Shown piece after piece: positions 33,524-39,813 of a stretch of DNA of 39,813 nt. Position 1 is the first letter of the stretch. Each line of letters opens with the position of its first letter. The stretch spans positions 1 through 39,813 of the forward strand of contig SXND01000079.1 of NCBI GenBank assembly GCA_005777235.1. The letters are read 5' to 3'. The notes under the pieces were generated by a model, which searched no databases, had not been told where the DNA came from, and saw only the letters and a list, made by a program, of their open reading frames with translations. Both the position numbers and the translations under genes were made by a program. The stretch is from Pseudomonadota bacterium (GTDB lineage Bacteria > Tectomicrobia > Entotheonellia > Entotheonellales > Entotheonellaceae).

Positions 33524-34366
33524 ATGCCATCACACCACTTGAGACCTCGTCGCTGCACACCCACCGTGATGGTCGCTGCGGTGTGCCTGGCCATCGGCAG
33601 CCTGGTCGCCGTGGCGGACGAGCGCTTTATCACGGTTGCGTCGACTACCTCGACTGAGAATTCTGGGCTGTTTAGTCATCTCCTGCCCCTGTTTCAGCAG
33701 GAGTCCGGCATTGCGGTGCGGGTGGTAGCAGTGGGCACTGGCCAAGCCCTGGCCGTGGCGCAACGTGGGGATGCCGACGTGCTACTGGTGCATCATACGC
33801 CCTCGGAGGAGCAATTCGTGGCCGAGGGCTTTGGCGTGGCGCGTTTTGGCGTCATGTATAATGATTTTATTGTGCTAGGACCGCAGTCAGACCCAGCGGG
33901 GGTGCGCGGCCTGCGCGATGTGGCGGCGGCACTGGGCCAGATTGCGGCACAGCGGGCGGTCTTTCTCTCACGCGGCGATGAGAGTGGTACGCATAAGTTG
34001 GAACGCAGCCTGTGGGAGGCCGCCGGGGTCAATGTCGCCACCGCTCGTGAGGCCTGGTACCGGGAGACGGGGGCAGGTATGGGCGCCACGCTGAATACCG
34101 CGAGTAGTCTCAACGCCTATACCCTGAGCGATCGCGGCACCTGGCTGAGCTTCCAAAACCGTGGCGATCTTGCCATCATGGTGGCTGGCGACCCACGCCT
34201 GTTCAACCAGTATGGCGTCATTCTCGTCAACCCTGCCCGACACAGCCATATTAAAGCGCAGGATGGCCAGGCGTTTATCCACTGGCTGCTCTCTGACAAA
34301 GGCCAGCAGGCGATTGCCGCGTTCCGCATTGCCGGGGAGCAAGCCTTTGTTCCGAATGCGCCCTAG
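33524..34366 (+). CDS. tupA: tungstate-binding periplasmic protein
   Basis: The 280-residue protein has a signal peptide (VMVAAVCLAIGSLVAVA) and the TupA binding motifs. STTSTENSGLFSHLLPLF near residue 41 is the TTTS oxyanion loop. VVAVGTGQALAVAQRGDADVLLVHHTPSEE, RFGVMYNDFIVLGP, SRGDESGTHKLE and YTLSDRGTWLSF follow. In this family the SRGD..GTH segment also contacts the oxyanion. It captures tungstate with high affinity for W-cofactor synthesis. Its stop is 68 bases before the second selenoprotein gene, on the same strand. Confidence 0.88.
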   Translation: MPSHHLRPRRCTPTVMVAAVCLAIGSLVAVADERFITVASTTSTENSGLFSHLLPLFQQESGIAVRVVAVGTGQALAVAQRGDADVLLVHHTPSEEQFVAEGFGVARFGVMYNDFIVLGPQSDPAGVRGLRDVAAALGQIAAQRAVFLSRGDESGTHKLERSLWEAAGVNVATAREAWYRETGAGMGATLNTASSLNAYTLSDRGTWLSFQNRGDLAIMVAGDPRLFNQYGVILVNPARHSHIKAQDGQAFIHWLLSDKGQQAIAAFRIAGEQAFVPNAP

Positions 34367-34434
34367 CGTGGGTTGTCGGCCCTGTTCTCCGCAATGTTCC
34401 TTGCTCTTACTCTTGCCCCCACAAGGAGCTCTCT

Positions 34435-35631
34435 ATGCCGCGCTTAGACACCCTGAGCCCCATGGCCCGCCAAGTCTTAGTCAACTTCCCGTGCTTAGAA
34501 TACGACAGCACGCCCTGGACACCTCTCAGGCGCCCCTTGGCCGAAAGTACCCTGGCGCTGGTGACCACCGCCGGTCTGCATGTGCGGGGTGCTAGCCCCT
34601 TTATCACCGACCCGACAGGTGGCGATGCCTCGTTCCGGGTTATTCCGATGCACACGCCAGCTAGTGAGATTCTCCAAAGCCATGCCAGCATAGGTTTTGA
34701 TCACACGGCGTTCTATCGTGACATCAATGTCACTCTGCCTTTGGACCGTCTGCGGGAGCTGCACGAGCGCGGCGTCATCGGACAGCTCGCCGCCGAGGCG
34801 TACTCGTTCATGGGGGCTCTGCGCAACCCACGGCGCTTACAGGAAGACACTGGCCCGCAGGTGGCCGAACGCCTCAAAGCGGCTGGGGTGGAGGCGGTGC
34901 TGCTGACCCCCACCTGACCGCTCTGCACCCACACCGTTGGTGTGCTAGCGCGTGTCTTCGAGGCGGCGGGACTGAGTACCACGAGCATTGCCATGGTGCG
35001 TGAGCACATCGTCAAGGTCAAAGCCCCCCGTGCCCTTTTTGTGCCCTTCCCCTTTGGTATGGCCCTGGGTAAGCCAAACGACTCGTTGCTGCAGCACCGG
35101 GTCTTGGCGGCAACCCTGGACCTCTTGCAGCAGCCTACGGGTCCGGTGTTGGGCGATTTTCCAGAAGAGGAAGCCCCCGCGCCCTTGTTACAAGCCTCGG
35201 CGGCAGCACGGCACGCGGACCACGCTGTCGTGGACCCAGCCGATGAGGTGACCATGCTGCGGGCGTTTTATGAGCGCTGGGTGGTCGAGCACGAGGGTCG
35301 TACGGCGGTGGGATTGTGCGGCATTCCGCAGCGGCGTTGGCGCGGGGTCGTCCGTCTGCTGGAATCCTACGCTCAGGGTGCAGAGGCTGATCTGCCCGAG
35401 CGTCCTGTGGCTGTGGCGCTGCCGCAGTTCATCCGGTACTGCGTGGATGATCTCAAGGCCTTTTATTACGAAGCCCGTATGATGCAGCGCCCTGAAGCCG
35501 CGGCTGAGGATCTGCACGGCTGGTTTTGGAGTGAGACGGCCATGGGGCGGCTGCTCCCCAGCGTGGCCCAACGCATGAACGACGCGGCAGACCCGGCGGT
35601 GCAAGCCGTGGCGTATGGTATTGCCCGCTAA
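34435..35631 (+). CDS. GrdB/PrdB-family selenoprotein (Sec encoded by UGA)
   Basis: I read this as one 398-residue protein with selenocysteine 161 at the UGA at 34915-34917. The codons before it give VEAVLLTPT and those after it PLCTHTVGVLARVFEAAG in the same frame, so the motif is TPT-U-PLC. This matches the redox centre of the glycine/sarcosine/betaine/D-proline reductase selenoprotein B family (PrdB-like branch). The N-terminal part has FDHTAFYRDINVTLPLDRL and SFMGALRNPRRL, also family-typical. After ALFVPFPFGMALGKPN the protein extends by some 180 residues with a helical C-terminal part of unknown role. AAGGAG precedes the ATG. The 3' part could be mis-annotated as a separate gene starting at GTG 34942. 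Partner subunits are not nearby. Confidence 0.9.
34919..34950 (+). promoter_or_regulatory. bacterial SECIS hairpin of second selenoprotein
   Basis: After the UGA, nucleotides +13 to +18 (CACACC) pair perfectly with +22 to +27 (GGTGTG) around a GTT loop. CGCT at +2 to +5 can pair with AGCG at +30 to +33 as an outer stem. Stem and loop positions are the same as in the first selenoprotein gene although the sequences differ. Confidence 0.8.
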
Positions 35632-35640
35632 GCCACGGTC

Positions 35641-36636
35641 TCAGACATTTGCGGCAAGTGTTGCCACTAGTCCCACGGCTCGTGCCACCAGGGTGCGGCC
35701 AATTTCGACCTTAAACGCATTGTGCGGCAACGGTTGCGCCACGGCCAGCGCTGCGTCTGCCGCTTGCACGGCGAGCGTGTCCGAGGGCGCTTGCCCCGTC
35801 AGCACCGCTTCAGCGTGCGGGCTGCGCCAGGGCACTGGTGCCACACCTCCCAGTACGACCCGCGCGTGCTGTATGCGGCCATGGTCGAGCTGGTAGCCTA
35901 CCGCCACACTCACCAACGGAAAATCGCCCGCGGTGCGTTCCCGCGCTTTGAGATAGGTGCCACGCCAGGTGGGTGGCAGGGTCGGCAGGCTGACGACCGT
36001 CAGCACCTCGTCGTCTTGGCGCACGTTTTCGCGGGTGACATCGCGTTCGGGGCCAGCAAAAAACTGCGCCAGCGGCATCGTACGCTCCCCCGCCGCCCCC
36101 CGGAGGGTTACCTGGGCCTCCATCGCCAGTAACGGCGGTGCCAGGTCAGAGGCATGCACGCAAAAACAGCCCTGGCCACCCATCACCGACAGATACTCCT
36201 GATACGGCCCGGACACGGCAGGGCAGTCAGTGCCACCTTTTTTGAGACAGGGAGACAGCGCGCTGCGATAGTACAAACACCGCGGCCGCTGGCAGAGATT
36301 GCCCCCGAGGGTGCCCTGCTGGCGGATTTCTGGCGTCGCCACCCCGCGGGCGGCTTCGGCCAGCATACGATAGGGGCCCTGAAAACGCGCTTCGTATTCC
36401 AGTTGCGTCAAGGTGAGCAACGCCCCGAGACGAAAGCCCGCGGCATCCTGGTGCAGCGTGCGTAATTCTGGCAGCGCTGCAAGGCTCACGAGACGTTCAT
36501 AGGCGGCCACCTCGTCTTTGAGCTCCCCCAGGAGGTCACTGCCGCCGGCGATGAGACGCGTTTGAGCCCCGCCAACCTGTAAGGTCTGCACCACGTCATG
36601 CAACGTTATGGGCTCGACGAATTCAAACGGTCGCAT
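35641..36636 (-). CDS. molybdopterin dehydrogenase FAD-binding subunit (CoxM/PaoB-like)
   Basis: The 331-residue protein is the FAD-carrying subunit of xanthine-oxidase-type Mo enzymes. LIAGGSDLLGELK near residue 28 and ATPEIRQQGTLGGNL near 100 bind FAD, ASDLAPPLLAMEAQVTL is in the middle, and the C-terminal CO-dehydrogenase flavoprotein domain begins near 215 (GTYLKARERTAGDFPLVSVAV). Between them lies a Cys-rich insert, with Cys115, Cys120, Cys130, Cys138 and later Cys157/Cys159. It resembles the insert that holds a [4Fe-4S] cluster in PaoB (YagS) and 4-hydroxybenzoyl-CoA reductase. No Mo or 2Fe-2S subunit lies beside it, so it is orphan here. It converges with the second selenoprotein gene with a 9-base gap. 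Confidence 0.85.
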   Translation of the reverse strand: MRPFEFVEPITLHDVVQTLQVGGAQTRLIAGGSDLLGELKDEVAAYERLVSLAALPELRTLHQDAAGFRLGALLTLTQLEYEARFQGPYRMLAEAARGVATPEIRQQGTLGGNLCQRPRCLYYRSALSPCLKKGGTDCPAVSGPYQEYLSVMGGQGCFCVHASDLAPPLLAMEAQVTLRGAAGERTMPLAQFFAGPERDVTRENVRQDDEVLTVVSLPTLPPTWRGTYLKARERTAGDFPLVSVAVGYQLDHGRIQHARVVLGGVAPVPWRSPHAEAVLTGQAPSDTLAVQAADAALAVAQPLPHNAFKVEIGRTLVARAVGLVATLAANV

Positions 36637-36647
36637 ACCTTCCCCCT

Positions 36648-37457
36648 TTAATGTGACCCAGATCCCAGCAGCCAGAGAATCAGCCCCGCCATAACCAAAC
36701 GATACCAGCCAAAGACACGCAACGTATGCGAACCCACGAAACGAATGAAGCCTTTGACCGTCAACAGTGCGGCCAGAAACGCGATAACAAAACCGACGGC
36801 AAAGGTCGGGATATCGGCAGCCTGCAACTGCCCCCGACTCTTCAAGAGGTCATACCCCACTGCCGCACACATGGCGGGCACTGCGGCCAGGAAGGAGTAC
36901 TCGGCGGCGGTTTTCCGTGCCACTCCCGTCAACATCCCCCCCAGGATCGTAGCCGCAGCCCGCGACGTCCCCGGCCAGATGGCCAGGCATTGAAAGAGCC
37001 CGATGGTCAGCGCCTCCCGCCAGCGTAACGCTCCCAGCCCCACATAACGGACACGCGGCAGCCAGTGCTCGGCGGCAATGAGGGCCACGCCGCCCACGGC
37101 AAACCCCACCGCCACCACGAGCGGGCTGCCAAGCAAGTACTGCTTAATCACGCTATAGAAGAGGAACCCGACCCCAAGAATCGGCATGGTGGTCAAGGCC
37201 AGCAACCCTACACCATGCACCCCGGCGAGCCCCGACCCACGACGACGCGTCACCAGCTGCAGGAACGTGTCTTTATATAAAACGACCACGGCTACAATCG
37301 CCCCCAGCTGGATAAAAATCTCAAAGGTCTTGGCGCGTTCGCCCGTATAGCCCAGGACATGCGCCACGAGAATAAGGTGGCCCGTCGAAGACACTGGAAT
37401 AAACTCGGTCATGCCTTCGACAAGGCCCAGGAGCACAACAGTTACCCAGTCAATCAT
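36648..37457 (-). CDS. uppP: undecaprenyl-diphosphatase
   Basis: The 269-residue integral membrane enzyme (UppP/BacA) converts undecaprenyl diphosphate to the monophosphate, recycling the lipid carrier for cell-wall synthesis. LLGLVEGMTEFIPVSSTGHLIL at residues 8-29 is the first active-site motif with conserved Glu and Ser. QCLAIWPGTSRAAATILGGMLTGV near 165 is the second, with the catalytic Arg and Ser. About seven to eight membrane helices are visible. ATG 37457 was chosen because family similarity starts there (MIDWVTVVLLG); two in-frame starts lie upstream, one of them inside the TnpB element's left end. Confidence 0.9.
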   Translation of the reverse strand: MIDWVTVVLLGLVEGMTEFIPVSSTGHLILVAHVLGYTGERAKTFEIFIQLGAIVAVVVLYKDTFLQLVTRRRGSGLAGVHGVGLLALTTMPILGVGFLFYSVIKQYLLGSPLVVAVGFAVGGVALIAAEHWLPRVRYVGLGALRWREALTIGLFQCLAIWPGTSRAAATILGGMLTGVARKTAAEYSFLAAVPAMCAAVGYDLLKSRGQLQAADIPTFAVGFVIAFLAALLTVKGFIRFVGSHTLRVFGWYRLVMAGLILWLLGSGSH

Positions 37458-37597
37458 GCGTGATCCATACTCCATGGCGCGCCAGAGGTGGCTACGCCGC
37501 TGCGAGGCTTTTAGCCAACCCTTCGTCACCCCCCTGCCTTCAGGCATGGGGATATAAGAAGGGGCCTGTGAGCACCTTGAATGGGTGCGAACATGTC

Positions 37598-37626
37598 TTG
37601 CTCTATTCTTGATTTTGGGCTATAAT
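37598..37626 (+). promoter_or_regulatory. putative tnpB promoter
   Basis: A perfect TATAAT at 37621-37626 is preceded at 17-bp spacing by TTGCTC (37598-37603), a weak -35. The -10 box is only seven bases before the ATG at 37634, so the transcript would be nearly leaderless. This fits the absence of a ribosome binding site. Confidence 0.45.
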
Positions 37627-37633
37627 ATGCAAC

Positions 37634-38770
37634 ATGCTTAAAGAAATGAAATACCGACTCAACCCCACGAAAAAACAAGCGCGCCTGCTGCAAAGCCAGC
37701 TTGAGGAATGCCGGTGTCTGTACAACCACTTCCTTGAGGAACGGAAACGTGGGTGGGACGAACGGCAGGAGTCGTTGACGTACTACGGTCAGAAGGCGAC
37801 CTTGCCCGCTCTGAAGGCGTACCGCCCAGAACTCAGCGCTGTGCATTCGCAAGTCTTGCAAGACGTGGTGATGCGGGTTGATCTGGCCTTCAAGGCATAC
37901 TTCCGTCGGTGCAAAGCGAGAGATGGCAAGCCAGGCTATCCGCGTTTCCGGGGGTATGGGCGCTACGACTCGATGACTTTTCCGCAGTACGGCAACGGCT
38001 GTCATTTGGTTGATGGGGTGCTCAAGTTGTCGAAGGTTGGAGCGCTCAGGGTTGTGCAGCATCGCCCTCTGGAAGGGATCCCAAAAACCTGCACCATCCG
38101 GCGCTCGTCTACGGGCAAGTGGTACGTGACGATTGCTTGTGAAGTGGACGCCCACCCATTGCCATCCACCGGCGAAGCGGTAGGGATTGACGTGGGCTTG
38201 CTCAGTTTCGCGACGCTTTCCACTGGCGAGAGTACCTCCTGTCCCAAGTTCTTGCGCACCGAGGAAAAGGACTTGAAGCGCACGCAGCGCCAGCTGTCGG
38301 CTGCGACCAATGGCACCCCGGAACGCCGGAAACGCCGCAAGGTTGTGGCCCGTGTGCACGAGCGGATTACCAATCGGCGGACGAACTTTGCGCACCAAGA
38401 AAGTCGCCGTCTCGTCAACAGATATGACGCGATTGCCGTCGAAGATTTGTCCGTCAATCGGATGGTCCACAACCATTGCCTCGCCAAAAGCATCCAGGAT
38501 GCAGCCTGGTCGCAGTTCGCTACGTTTCTCTCGTACAAGGCAGCGTGGGCCGGTCGAGCGTTTGTAGCGGTCAACCCCGCGTACACGAGCCAGGACTGTT
38601 CGGGCTGTGGGCATCGCCAGAAGAAAACGCTTGCAGAGCGGGTGCACTCGTGCGCGTGTTGTGGGTTGATACTGGATCGAGACCATAATGCTGCCTTAAA
38701 TATCAAGAGATTGGGATTACAATCTTTGGGCTTGTCCCTAGAAGCCCCCGGCTTGAGCCGTGGGGAGTAA
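37634..38770 (+). CDS. tnpB: TnpB RNA-guided nuclease
   Basis: The 378-residue protein is an IS605 OrfB/TnpB, the ancestor of Cas12. MKYRLNPTKKQARLL opens the N-terminal helix-turn-helix. The RuvC residues are Asp186 (EAVGIDVGLLSF), Glu270 (AIAVEDLSVNRM) and Asp350 (LDRDHNAALNI). A zinc finger uses Cys322/Cys325 (DCSGCG) and Cys340/Cys343 (CACCG). All catalytic residues are present and the frame is intact, so it could be an active DNA cutter guided by an RNA from its own 3' end. Start ATG 37634 agrees with the family N-terminus. Confidence 0.92.
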   Translation: MLKEMKYRLNPTKKQARLLQSQLEECRCLYNHFLEERKRGWDERQESLTYYGQKATLPALKAYRPELSAVHSQVLQDVVMRVDLAFKAYFRRCKARDGKPGYPRFRGYGRYDSMTFPQYGNGCHLVDGVLKLSKVGALRVVQHRPLEGIPKTCTIRRSSTGKWYVTIACEVDAHPLPSTGEAVGIDVGLLSFATLSTGESTSCPKFLRTEEKDLKRTQRQLSAATNGTPERRKRRKVVARVHERITNRRTNFAHQESRRLVNRYDAIAVEDLSVNRMVHNHCLAKSIQDAAWSQFATFLSYKAAWAGRAFVAVNPAYTSQDCSGCGHRQKKTLAERVHSCACCGLILDRDHNAALNIKRLGLQSLGLSLEAPGLSRGE

Positions 38771-38790
38771 TCACAGGTTACGTAGCGTCC
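38600..38790 (+). ncRNA. putative TnpB omega RNA (3' end of tnpB, right end and flank)
   Basis: TnpB guide RNAs are encoded by the end of tnpB and the right end, with the guide reading out into flanking DNA. Here the right-end hairpin (38745-38765) is followed by about 20 bases of host DNA that are the antisense 3' end of the CinA-like gene. The 5' limit is a guess. No transcript evidence is available. Confidence 0.45.
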
Positions 38791-39571
38791 GCCCCTTGGC
38801 AGCCACCAGAGCACTTAAATACGTCACGGCCTGCTGCAAAATCGTCTCGGCGGGCAGGTCGTCCGTGCTGCGGGCAATCACGTCCAGCGGTAATCCCAGC
38901 GCTGCCTCACGCGCTTCCAGCGCAATGTAGCCCTTGAGATAGGTGCTGGGATAGCGCTGGCGCACTTGCGCAAAGAGGGGTGCCAGCTCCGACTCATACA
39001 TGTCGACCGCCACGCGCAGGGCCGCGGCCCGGCCTGGATAGGTTTTGGCAAAAAACGGCACAATATGCATGGTAAACACCGCCTGCATTTCTGGCGGTGG
39101 TCCAGGCAACGCGAACACCGTGGTGGCCTCTTTGGTGATGGATACACAAGGGGCATAGCCTGCCGGATTCTGATACACGTGGGCGCCACTGGGCACCGTG
39201 GCCATGCGCAGCAAAGCCGGGGTGAGTTCTCCATGGCCACTGAGATTGCGGCGCTGCACATAGGCATCGAGGGTGGGCTCGTGCACCATGGTTGACACGC
39301 CCGCCAGGGTGGCGAGCGCATGGACGGTGAGATCGTCCGGGGTTGGACCCAAGCCACCAGAGGTCAGCACCACCTCCGTCTGCCGCTGCACGGCGCCTTC
39401 CAGCACACCCAGGATGGCATTGATGTCATCGGGGAGGACGGTAATCCGCCGCATCAGGGCGCCGAGATCGACCAGCTCTTGCGCCATCCATAACGCATTG
39501 GTGTCCTGAATGCGCCCCATGACTAACTCGGTGCCAATGGACACAATCTCCACGCGTGGCTCGTCTGCCAT
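38771..39571 (-). CDS. CinA N-terminal/MoaB-Mog-type domain protein
   Basis: The 266-residue protein matches the molybdopterin-binding (MoCF) domain at the start of CinA. VEIVSIGTELVMGRIQDTNALWMAQELVDLG at about 7-35, VVLTSGGLGPTPDDLTVHALA near 75 and VFALPGPPPEMQAVF near 150 are typical. It lacks the C-terminal NMN-amidase domain, so it is the short form; such proteins are annotated as competence/damage-inducible or as molybdopterin-binding. ATG 39571 lies after GGGGAG; a longer in-frame start has no similarity. The TnpB element sits right against its TGA, without breaking the gene. Confidence 0.8.
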   Translation of the reverse strand: MADEPRVEIVSIGTELVMGRIQDTNALWMAQELVDLGALMRRITVLPDDINAILGVLEGAVQRQTEVVLTSGGLGPTPDDLTVHALATLAGVSTMVHEPTLDAYVQRRNLSGHGELTPALLRMATVPSGAHVYQNPAGYAPCVSITKEATTVFALPGPPPEMQAVFTMHIVPFFAKTYPGRAAALRVAVDMYESELAPLFAQVRQRYPSTYLKGYIALEAREAALGLPLDVIARSTDDLPAETILQQAVTYLSALVAAKGRTLRNL

Positions 39572-39686
39572 GCTTCTCACTCCCCTCTTCATCGCATAAT
39601 GGCATGTATCTGCTGCCATGCTACGCAACTTTGGCGTGTGTGTCGAGACGAAGAAAAGGACGCCTTCCAGGTCTTCTCACCCGTCA

Positions 39687-39750
39687 ATTTTTCTTGACTC
39701 TCAGGAATCCCGTGTGATGCAAGGAGGCTCCAGCAATTTTGGAGGCTCCC
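39687..39750 (+). promoter_or_regulatory. leader with possible promoter before truncated gene
   Basis: TTGACT near 39693 is a good -35 box, but the -10 candidate 17 bp later (ATGCAA) is poor. The 9-bp sequence GGAGGCTCC occurs twice (39723-39731 and 39741-39749); the second copy acts as ribosome binding site for the ATG at 39751. The duplicate could pair or compete for the ribosome. From 39572 to this point no gene was seen. Confidence 0.35.
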
Positions 39751-39813
39751 ATGACCCGACAAGCGGTAGTGAGCACAGCCATTGCAGAGGCTGTGCAGCA
39801 GCGGCATCCAGAC
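39751..39813 (+). CDS. truncated gene at right edge, unknown
   Basis: An ATG after GGAGG opens a frame that runs to the window end and reads MTRQAVVSTAIAEAVQQRHP. Twenty-one residues are too few to name a family. The good ribosome binding site and position after a plausible promoter support a real start. Confidence 0.5.
   Translation, partial: MTRQAVVSTAIAEAVQQRHPD

Larger units (their letters stand above)
37527..38775 (+). mobile_element. TnpB element (IS200/IS605-type, no TnpA)
   Basis: Both ends carry matching imperfect hairpins. The left, at 37531-37551, is CCCC-TGCC-TTCA-GGCA-T-GGGG; the right, at 38745-38765, is CCCC-CGGC-TTGA-GCCG-T-GGGG. Each has a bulged T in the 3' arm, as expected for subterminal hairpins recognised as single strands by a Y1 transposase. 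No TnpA gene is present. The right end touches the stop codon of the convergent CinA-like gene. Exact ends need comparison with an empty site. Confidence 0.8.

Noticed and set aside
34942..35631. Separate 229-residue gene starting at GTG
   Set aside because: It is in frame with the preceding gene across one UGA, starts inside the SECIS region and has no ribosome binding site of its own.

Overview
The window is GC-rich DNA from a Gram-negative bacterium. An MlaEFD-TolC-MlaC lipid-trafficking set, a HlyD-type fusion protein and UppP all imply a two-membrane envelope. Taxonomy cannot be fixed from sequence alone. The mix of GrdB-type selenoproteins, a mycothiol-type DinB enzyme, Mo-hydroxylase parts, tungstate uptake and IscB/TnpB elements suggests an uncultivated lineage such as Tectomicrobia/Entotheonella or a deltaproteobacterial relative (inference). 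Nearly every gene looks chromosomal, and no rRNA or tRNA was seen.

Layout. 1-1200: two unrelated tandem-repeat arrays, a 19-bp minisatellite and a roughly 40-bp array whose units carry inverted repeats. They lie directly upstream of an integron-type integrase (1280-2245). 2270-6095 (minus): an operon of a UGA-containing GrdB-like selenoprotein, a DinB/mycothiol-type enzyme, a divergent dihydropteroate-synthase-like protein and a short-chain dehydrogenase. 6322-9000: an MmgE/PrpD gene destroyed by an IscB element that itself carries a nonsense codon. 9117-12915: small membrane protein, HlyD protein, YihY-type membrane protein, and an Asp/Glu-racemase-family gene with a frameshift. 12938-20555 (minus): ATP-grasp/lipoprotein/VOC cluster, a DUF4384 protein with a CHASE2 adenylate cyclase, then CPBP protease, two small SMR/EamA-like transporters and a HAD hydrolase. 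20769-25183: panE, cupin, an unknown protein, DUF192, J-domain and Ldh-type dehydrogenase genes. 25532-29747: mlaE-mlaF-mlaD-tolC-mlaC. 29811-31844 (minus): MoxR ATPase and CoxE-like VWA protein. 32040-35631: tupBCA tungstate transporter followed by a second UGA-containing selenoprotein. 35641-39571: orphan Mo-hydroxylase FAD subunit, uppP, a TnpB element and a CinA/MoaB-domain gene. A truncated gene leaves the right edge.

Main result: two separate genes are interrupted by in-frame UGA codons at family-typical selenocysteine sites. Each UGA is followed by a six-base-pair hairpin with a three-nucleotide G-starting loop at exactly +13 to +27, which fits a bacterial SECIS element. Normal annotation would split both genes. 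Together with tungstate uptake, MoxR/VWA metalloenzyme-maturation proteins and a Mo-hydroxylase subunit, they point to Se/W/Mo redox metabolism. The first selenoprotein operon (selenoprotein, DinB thiol-type enzyme, pterin-binding protein, SDR) is a combination I do not recognise from any described pathway.

Mobile DNA: two RNA-guided-nuclease elements of the IS200/IS605 type (IscB and TnpB), both without TnpA, and a REP-like palindrome repeated in three intergenic gaps.
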